64,000 bases of DNA from Gemmatimonadetes bacterium T265. GTDB lineage: Bacteria; Gemmatimonadota; Gemmatimonadetes; Gemmatimonadales; Gemmatimonadaceae. This document shows, piece after piece, positions 60,484 to 64,000 of this stretch. Location of the stretch: positions 124,001 to 188,000 of the forward strand of contig BPUI01000005.1 in NCBI GenBank assembly GCA_019973575.1. Direction: 5' to 3'. Position 1 is the stretch's first letter, and each line of letters opens with the position of its first letter. A program made the translations under genes and the position numbers. The notes beneath the pieces were generated by a model that saw nothing but the letters and a program-made list of their open reading frames with translations, did no database searches and was not told the DNA's origin.

Positions 60484-60794
60484 ACGGCAGGACCGGGCGC
60501 CGGCCGGCGCGTTCGTCGGCCGACGCCGCGCAGCTCCGGTTGCCGCTCGCCCCGGCGTGCGAGTGGCACTCGCACGCGGACGCGAACGCCCGCGGTGCAC
60601 GCGCCCTCCGGCCGTGCATGCGGGACGGGGAGGCGCGGGTTACGGATCCCGTGCGGGGGCGGACGGCGGTGTGTTGCGTGTCGCATGCCCTGCTGCTCGT
60701 CGCCGAGTGGCGGGCGACGGTGCCGAACCGGCGGCGGAACTGCTGCCGCGTCGCCGTGGCCTGGCTGCCCGAGGTGCGCCGCCGGGTCGCCTAA
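60480..60794 (+). CDS. small hypothetical protein co-transcribed with GIY-YIG gene
   Basis: 104 residues, GTG start overlapping the previous stop (GTGA), so very likely co-translated. Not recognised. It is Arg- and Ala-rich with Cys/His residues (CEWHSHAD, CMRD, CCVSHALLLVAEWRA) that might form a small zinc site. A plasmid-type accessory protein is plausible from context only. Confidence 0.5.
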   Translation: MNGRTGRRPARSSADAAQLRLPLAPACEWHSHADANARGARALRPCMRDGEARVTDPVRGRTAVCCVSHALLLVAEWRATVPNRRRNCCRVAVAWLPEVRRRVA

Positions 60795-60825
60795 CGCGTG
60801 CCGGCGGGCGCGCCGGCCGCCGCGG

Positions 60826-61248
60826 TCAGCCGGCGGCCGGCGCCAGCAGCCCTTCCCGCTCGGCGAACCGGGCGAACCGCCGGATCGCCAGCTCGACGAC
60901 CGCGACGCGCGTCTCGCCGTAGCGTGGGCGCGCGTCGGCCAGCTCGTGCAACAGCTGCTGCGCGTGGGGCGAGAGGCGCACGCCCTGCCGTCGCCCGGCC
61001 GCGACGGGGCCGCGCGCGGCCGAGGCGCCGGACAGGGCACCCGCCCCGCCCCGCTCGGCGTCGTGGGCGAGCCGGCGGAGTGCAAGCTCCAGCACGCCTG
61101 CCTGCGACACGCCCGCCCGCGCGGCCACGTCCGCCAGGGCCGCGGCCGCGTCGGCGTCCAGCACGAACATCTGCGCGGGCTCGCCCGCCTTCTGGCGGGC
61201 CGGCGTAGCGGCGCGGGCGCCGGACGCGGGAGGACGGCGGGCGGGCAT
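60826..61248 (-). CDS. hypothetical protein with two ribbon-helix-helix-like segments
   Basis: 140 residues on the minus strand, convergent with the gene before it. Two similar helical segments, VSQAGVLELALRRLAHDAE near residue 47 and ETRVAVVELAIRRFARFAE near residue 110, look like the helices of ribbon-helix-helix DNA binders. The first is preceded by a strand-like MFVLDAD. It could be a repressor for the neighbouring leaders, but nothing proves this. The divergent region to 61580 would hold its promoter. Confidence 0.5.
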   Translation of the reverse strand: MPARRPPASGARAATPARQKAGEPAQMFVLDADAAAALADVAARAGVSQAGVLELALRRLAHDAERGGAGALSGASAARGPVAAGRRQGVRLSPHAQQLLHELADARPRYGETRVAVVELAIRRFARFAEREGLLAPAAG

Positions 61249-61579
61249 GGCGGCACGCTACCGACCGCGCGCCGCGACGGCAACGCACGCCGCGGTGCGC
61301 AGGCGCGGACGGGGTGCACGCTCGGGCGACGGGCGCCGCCTCTCCGCGGCCGCGTGCCGCTCCGGGGCGGTGGCGCTGCCGCACTCCGCGCCGGCCTGCG
61401 GCCCGCGCTCCGTGTGCTCGCCGCTTCCGGAGGGCAGCCGCGGCTGCGCGGGCCGCTCCGCGGCGGCTTGGGCGGGGGAAGTCGGGGCGGGTCCGGTCGC
61501 ACGACGTTAGGCACGCGGCGGGGCGAGTACGGGGCGCGAGAGGATCGACCGACGGAGCAGCTAGACGCCGGAGCCCCTC
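61249..61579. other. intergenic region upstream of second leader
   Basis: 331 bases of GC-rich sequence with no supported gene on either strand. It contains one GTTAGGC heptamer (61505) and leads into the promoter at 61580. Confidence 0.4.
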
Positions 61580-61662
61580 TTGACATATGCAGCATTATGC
61601 TGTATACTACTCCCACATAACGCGAGGGCGCTTCCGCCCCGCGAACCGAGGGAGAGTGCTCG
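61580..61662 (+). promoter_or_regulatory. promoter, palindromic operator and hairpin leader, copy 2
   Basis: TTGACA (61580-61585) and TATACT (61603-61608) with a 17-nt spacer containing CAGCATTATGCTG (61590-61602). The same hairpin as copy 1 lies at 61621-61643, followed by a GGGAG ribosome site and the ATG at 61663. The 24-nt block from the hairpin start through its 3' arm is identical to copy 1, and the operator differs only at its central base. This drives the zinc-protein/radC/AraC-type genes. Confidence 0.78.
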
Positions 61663-62040
61663 ATGTACGCTCCGATCTACTTCCCGCCCGCGGCGCCGCC
61701 GTCCGAGGCGGTACGCGCCGAGGAGCGCGCCATCCTCGCCGCCGAGGGTCCTTCGCACGTCGCCGGGCGGTACATCGCCGATTCCGGGCTCGCCGCCACC
61801 GCCCGCCGGCACGAGGCCGAGCGTCGCGTCGACGCGGCCGAGCGCGCTTCGCGCACCGAGGCGCGCTGGCTGGCCGCGCACCGCTGTGCGTGGTGCGGGC
61901 GACCCGTCGTTCCCGGGACCGCGTACGAAGTGCTCTCCGGTGAGCCGCTGCATGCCCGGCCGTGCCGGGTCGAGTTCGAGCAGGACGCGTACGCGCAGGA
62001 CGTGCGCCCTTACGCGCGGTCCTACGGGCGGGCCGCCTGA
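61663..62040 (+). CDS. small zinc-site protein upstream of radC
   Basis: 125 residues. The N-terminal half is helical and charged (AVRAEERAILAAEGPSHVAG, HEAERRVDAAERASRTEARW). The C-terminal half has HRCAWCGRPVVPG, then GEPLHARPCRVEFEQD: a C-x2-C...H-x3-C pattern suggesting a zinc knuckle. Family unknown. The stop overlaps the ATG of the radC gene (ATGA). Confidence 0.6.
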   Translation: MYAPIYFPPAAPPSEAVRAEERAILAAEGPSHVAGRYIADSGLAATARRHEAERRVDAAERASRTEARWLAAHRCAWCGRPVVPGTAYEVLSGEPLHARPCRVEFEQDAYAQDVRPYARSYGRAA

Positions 62041-62570
62041 TGCGCCCCCGCGCCACGCCCGCCCGCGTCGCCGACGCGACGCAGCCCAACCTGTGGAACG
62101 CCGCCGCCGCGCGCACGCTCGGCACGCTGCGCCTCGTGCGCGAGGGCACGTTCCCCGCCCCGGCCGGCCACCCCGCGTGGGATGACGCCGCGCGCGTCCC
62201 GGTGCGCTCCCCACTCGACGTGTTCGACCTCATGCGGCCGTACGCGGCCCGCGAGGTCGCGGAGACGTTCTGGCTGCTGGCGCTGGACGCGCAGCACTGC
62301 GCGGCGGAGCCGATCGCGATCACGCGCGGCATCCTCAACTCGTCGCTCGTGCACCCGCGGGAGGTGTTCCGGGCCGCGATCATCGCCGGCGCCGCCGCGC
62401 TCGTGCTCGTGCACAACCACCCGAGCGGCGACCCGACGCCGAGCCCCGACGACCGCACGGTCACCGACCAGTTGGTCGCGGCGGGGCGGCTGCTCGACAT
62501 TCCCGTGCACGATCACGTCATCATCGGTGGGCGGCGCTACGCGTCCTTCGCCGAAGCGGGGATTCTCTGA
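62040..62570 (+). CDS. radC: RadC-family JAB-domain protein
   Basis: 176 residues, ATGA overlap with the previous gene. MPN/JAB metalloprotease motif: ITRGILNSSLVHPREVFRAA, then LVLVHNHPSGDPTPSPDD (HxHx...D zinc site) and LDIPVHDHVIIGGRRYASFA. The short N-terminal region replaces the helix-hairpin-helix part of chromosomal RadC, as in plasmid and prophage versions. RadC function is unsettled despite the name; such short forms are typical of mobile DNA. The stop overlaps the next start. Confidence 0.88.
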   Translation: MRPRATPARVADATQPNLWNAAAARTLGTLRLVREGTFPAPAGHPAWDDAARVPVRSPLDVFDLMRPYAAREVAETFWLLALDAQHCAAEPIAITRGILNSSLVHPREVFRAAIIAGAAALVLVHNHPSGDPTPSPDDRTVTDQLVAAGRLLDIPVHDHVIIGGRRYASFAEAGIL

Positions 62571-63583
62571 TGCGGGCCGCGACCGATCGGACCGGAGGGG
62601 CCCTGCACGCCGGGGCCCCCGAGGGCGGAGCCGGCGCGGGCACGCCCGCCACTGTCCGCCCCTTCCCGACCCGGCCGCGCGTGGTCGCGTGGCTCACGGC
62701 CCGGGAGCGCGCCCAGGTGGACGCGGGCGCAGGTGGAATCGTGGCGCTCAGCCACCGCGAGACGCTCGCCGCGGTGGGCGAGGACCTCACCCGCGGGCTG
62801 GCCGACGCCGTGCTCCTCTCGACGGCGCGCCTAACGATCGACGACCGGCCGACACTGGCGGCCTACGTGGGCGGGTTCCCCGCGGTCGCGTTCGCCGGCC
62901 TCGTCACGCCCGCGGCGGACGAGCGGCAGGCACTCGCGGCCGCGCACCTGCTCGGGGAGGTCGGCGTGCCCGCGCTGCTCGACTGCCGCGGCCCGGGCGG
63001 CTGGACGGCGCTCCGGGGCACATTCGCCCCGCGGCGGCTGCCCGAGGCCGTGCACCGCGCGTGCGTGACGGCGGTGCTCGCCTCCGTCTACGGTGACGTG
63101 GTGCACGCGCGCGGCGCGGGCGGTCCGGCGCTGGGTGGACTGGCGCGGTTCTTCGCGCTGGCGTTCGCGCCCGACGTGGCGCGGGCGCGGACCGTAGCTG
63201 AACGGCTCGGCATGTGCCCGCAGACGCTCACGTCGCGCTTCTTCCGCGCCGGCCTGCCCTCGCCCAAGCGGTACGTCGCGTGGGCGCGCCTCGTGTGGGC
63301 GGCGCACCTCGGCGAGGCGCGCGGGCTCACCGTGCAGGCGCTCGCCGAACGGGTGGACGCGAGTTCGCCGCAGGCGTTCGCGCGGAACGTGCGGCGGCTC
63401 ACCGGCACGTCGCCGGGAGCGTTCCGGCGCGGACACACCGGGGCCGAGATGCTGGCGCGCTACGTCGCGGCGCTCGTGACGCCGTACGGCGACCGGCTCC
63501 GCACCTTCGACCCGCTCGGCGCCGCGGTTCCGCGACATCCGGATCGGCGTCCGGCTGTCGATCGGATGCGCCGGGCCGCGTGA
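62570..63583 (+). CDS. AraC-type transcriptional regulator
   Basis: 337 residues, ATGA overlap with radC. The C-terminal double helix-turn-helix is AraC-like: ARTVAERLGMCPQTLTSRFF, YVAWARLVWAAHLGEARGLT, LAERVDASSPQAFARNVRRL and TGTSPGAFRRGH. The N-terminal 200 residues contain alternating strands (VLLSTARLTIDDRPTLAAYV, FPAVAFAGLVTP) without a recognised sensor fold. It could regulate this operon or another locus. Confidence 0.75.
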   Translation: MRAATDRTGGALHAGAPEGGAGAGTPATVRPFPTRPRVVAWLTARERAQVDAGAGGIVALSHRETLAAVGEDLTRGLADAVLLSTARLTIDDRPTLAAYVGGFPAVAFAGLVTPAADERQALAAAHLLGEVGVPALLDCRGPGGWTALRGTFAPRRLPEAVHRACVTAVLASVYGDVVHARGAGGPALGGLARFFALAFAPDVARARTVAERLGMCPQTLTSRFFRAGLPSPKRYVAWARLVWAAHLGEARGLTVQALAERVDASSPQAFARNVRRLTGTSPGAFRRGHTGAEMLARYVAALVTPYGDRLRTFDPLGAAVPRHPDRRPAVDRMRRAA

Positions 63584-63678
63584 CGACACGAGCACTCTCG
63601 TCCACATCAACCGGGTGCCTACCGGATCGCGCGTGCGCGCCGTCGGGCACCCCACACCACCCCGCCGCAGGTGACGTC

Positions 63679-63984
63679 ATGGTCGCACCACACCGCCCGC
63701 AGGACCTGACCCGCGACCCGCTCCCCCTCGGCCGCGTGCTCATCACCCCGGACGCGCTCGACGCACTCACCGCCGCCGGCGCCGACGGCCGAGAACTCCT
63801 CGACCGGCACCGCCGCGGGGACTGGGGCGACCTGGACGCGCACGACCGCGCGGCGAACGAGGCGGCGGTCGTCGAGGGGGAGCGCGTCCTCTCCGCGTAC
63901 ACGCTCCGCACCGGCGCGACGGTGTGGATTCTCACAGAGTACGATCGTGCCCACACGACGATCTTGGTGCCGGCAAACTACTGA
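63679..63984 (+). CDS. small plasmid-type conserved hypothetical protein
   Basis: 101 residues from the ATG at 63679. LPLGRVLITPDALDALTAAG, then HRRGDWGDLDAHDRAANEAA, GERVLSAYTL and VWILTEYDRAHTTILVP, belong to a small family common on plasmids and integrative elements, sometimes labelled as restriction-related. No catalytic motif is visible. It supports a mobile origin for this end of the window. Confidence 0.65.
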   Translation: MVAPHRPQDLTRDPLPLGRVLITPDALDALTAAGADGRELLDRHRRGDWGDLDAHDRAANEAAVVEGERVLSAYTLRTGATVWILTEYDRAHTTILVPANY

Positions 63985-64000
63985 CGGAACGCACCCGCGC

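Noticed and set aside
1-64000. tRNA or rRNA genes
   Set aside because: No conserved tRNA arm sequences or rRNA segments were noticed anywhere.

Overview
The window is very GC-rich bacterial DNA with many GTG starts, stop/start overlaps of the GTGA or ATGA type, a PEP-CTERM-sorted exported protein, an extracellular contractile injection system (eCIS) and a type I-E CRISPR-Cas locus. The heptamer GTTAGGC/GCCTAAC recurs throughout. This combination fits a Gemmatimonadota-type soil bacterium, but that assignment is inference: there is no rRNA or other phylogenetic marker here. Insertion-sequence debris, toxin-antitoxin genes and a radC module suggest an accessory region of a chromosome or a large plasmid.

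Layout. (1) 1-3836, minus strand: a compact biosynthetic operon with a carrier protein, a stand-alone adenylation enzyme, a hexapeptide acyltransferase, a second carrier protein and a KAS III-like condensing enzyme cut by the window edge. (2) 4112-5597: decayed genes, including a restriction-endonuclease-like pseudogene. (3) 5832-6896: a PEP-CTERM protein with an aspartic-protease-like layout. (4) 6928-9938: an IS graveyard with an IS630 fragment, an IS1182-type element with recognisable terminal inverted repeats sitting in a truncated IS3 element, and a second decayed IS3 element. (5) 10145-39389, plus strand: a complete-looking eCIS locus. It holds a LuxR-type response regulator, a tandem AAA ATPase, two DUF4157 (HELAH) cargo-like proteins, a pseudo-receiver, a DUF4255 cap protein, sheath, tube, assembly proteins, LysM baseplate hub, split spike, PAAR tip, gp25, two baseplate J-like proteins, an NHL-propeller/tail protein I fusion, and four proteins sharing one N-terminal module. 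No obvious separate tape measure or second tube gene is present. (6) 39498-39606: IS6-like remnant. (7) 39956-41631: a conserved unknown gene and an Xre-MbcA/ParS plus RES toxin-antitoxin pair. (8) 41889-54934: a full type I-E locus (cas3, cas8e, cse2, cas7e, cas5e, cas6e, cas1, cas2) followed by an array of 64 repeats and 63 spacers. (9) 55304-56197, minus strand: an exported MBL-fold hydrolase. (10) 56633-59918: a LytS-type sensor kinase, a metallophosphoesterase and a LytS-like pseudokinase in one overlapping operon. (11) 60092-63984: two near-identical promoter/operator/hairpin leaders driving a GIY-YIG-like gene pair and a zinc-protein/RadC/AraC-type operon.

How the parts work together. 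The eCIS genes would build a contractile nanotube: sheath round tube on a gp25/J/I-type baseplate, tipped by spike and PAAR, capped by DUF4255, with the AAA ATPase for assembly or recycling. The DUF4157 proteins are the probable payload, one of them carrying a PD-(D/E)XK-nuclease-like segment. The CRISPR locus is an intact-looking I-E immune system transcribed in one direction with its array. The 60-63 kb block looks like a DNA-mobility or anti-restriction type cargo under shared control.

The most interesting items are the multi-domain DUF4157 protein, the repeated promoter-operator-hairpin leaders, the kinase/pseudokinase pair, the GTTAGGC over-representation, and the repeat-terminal base variation in the CRISPR array.
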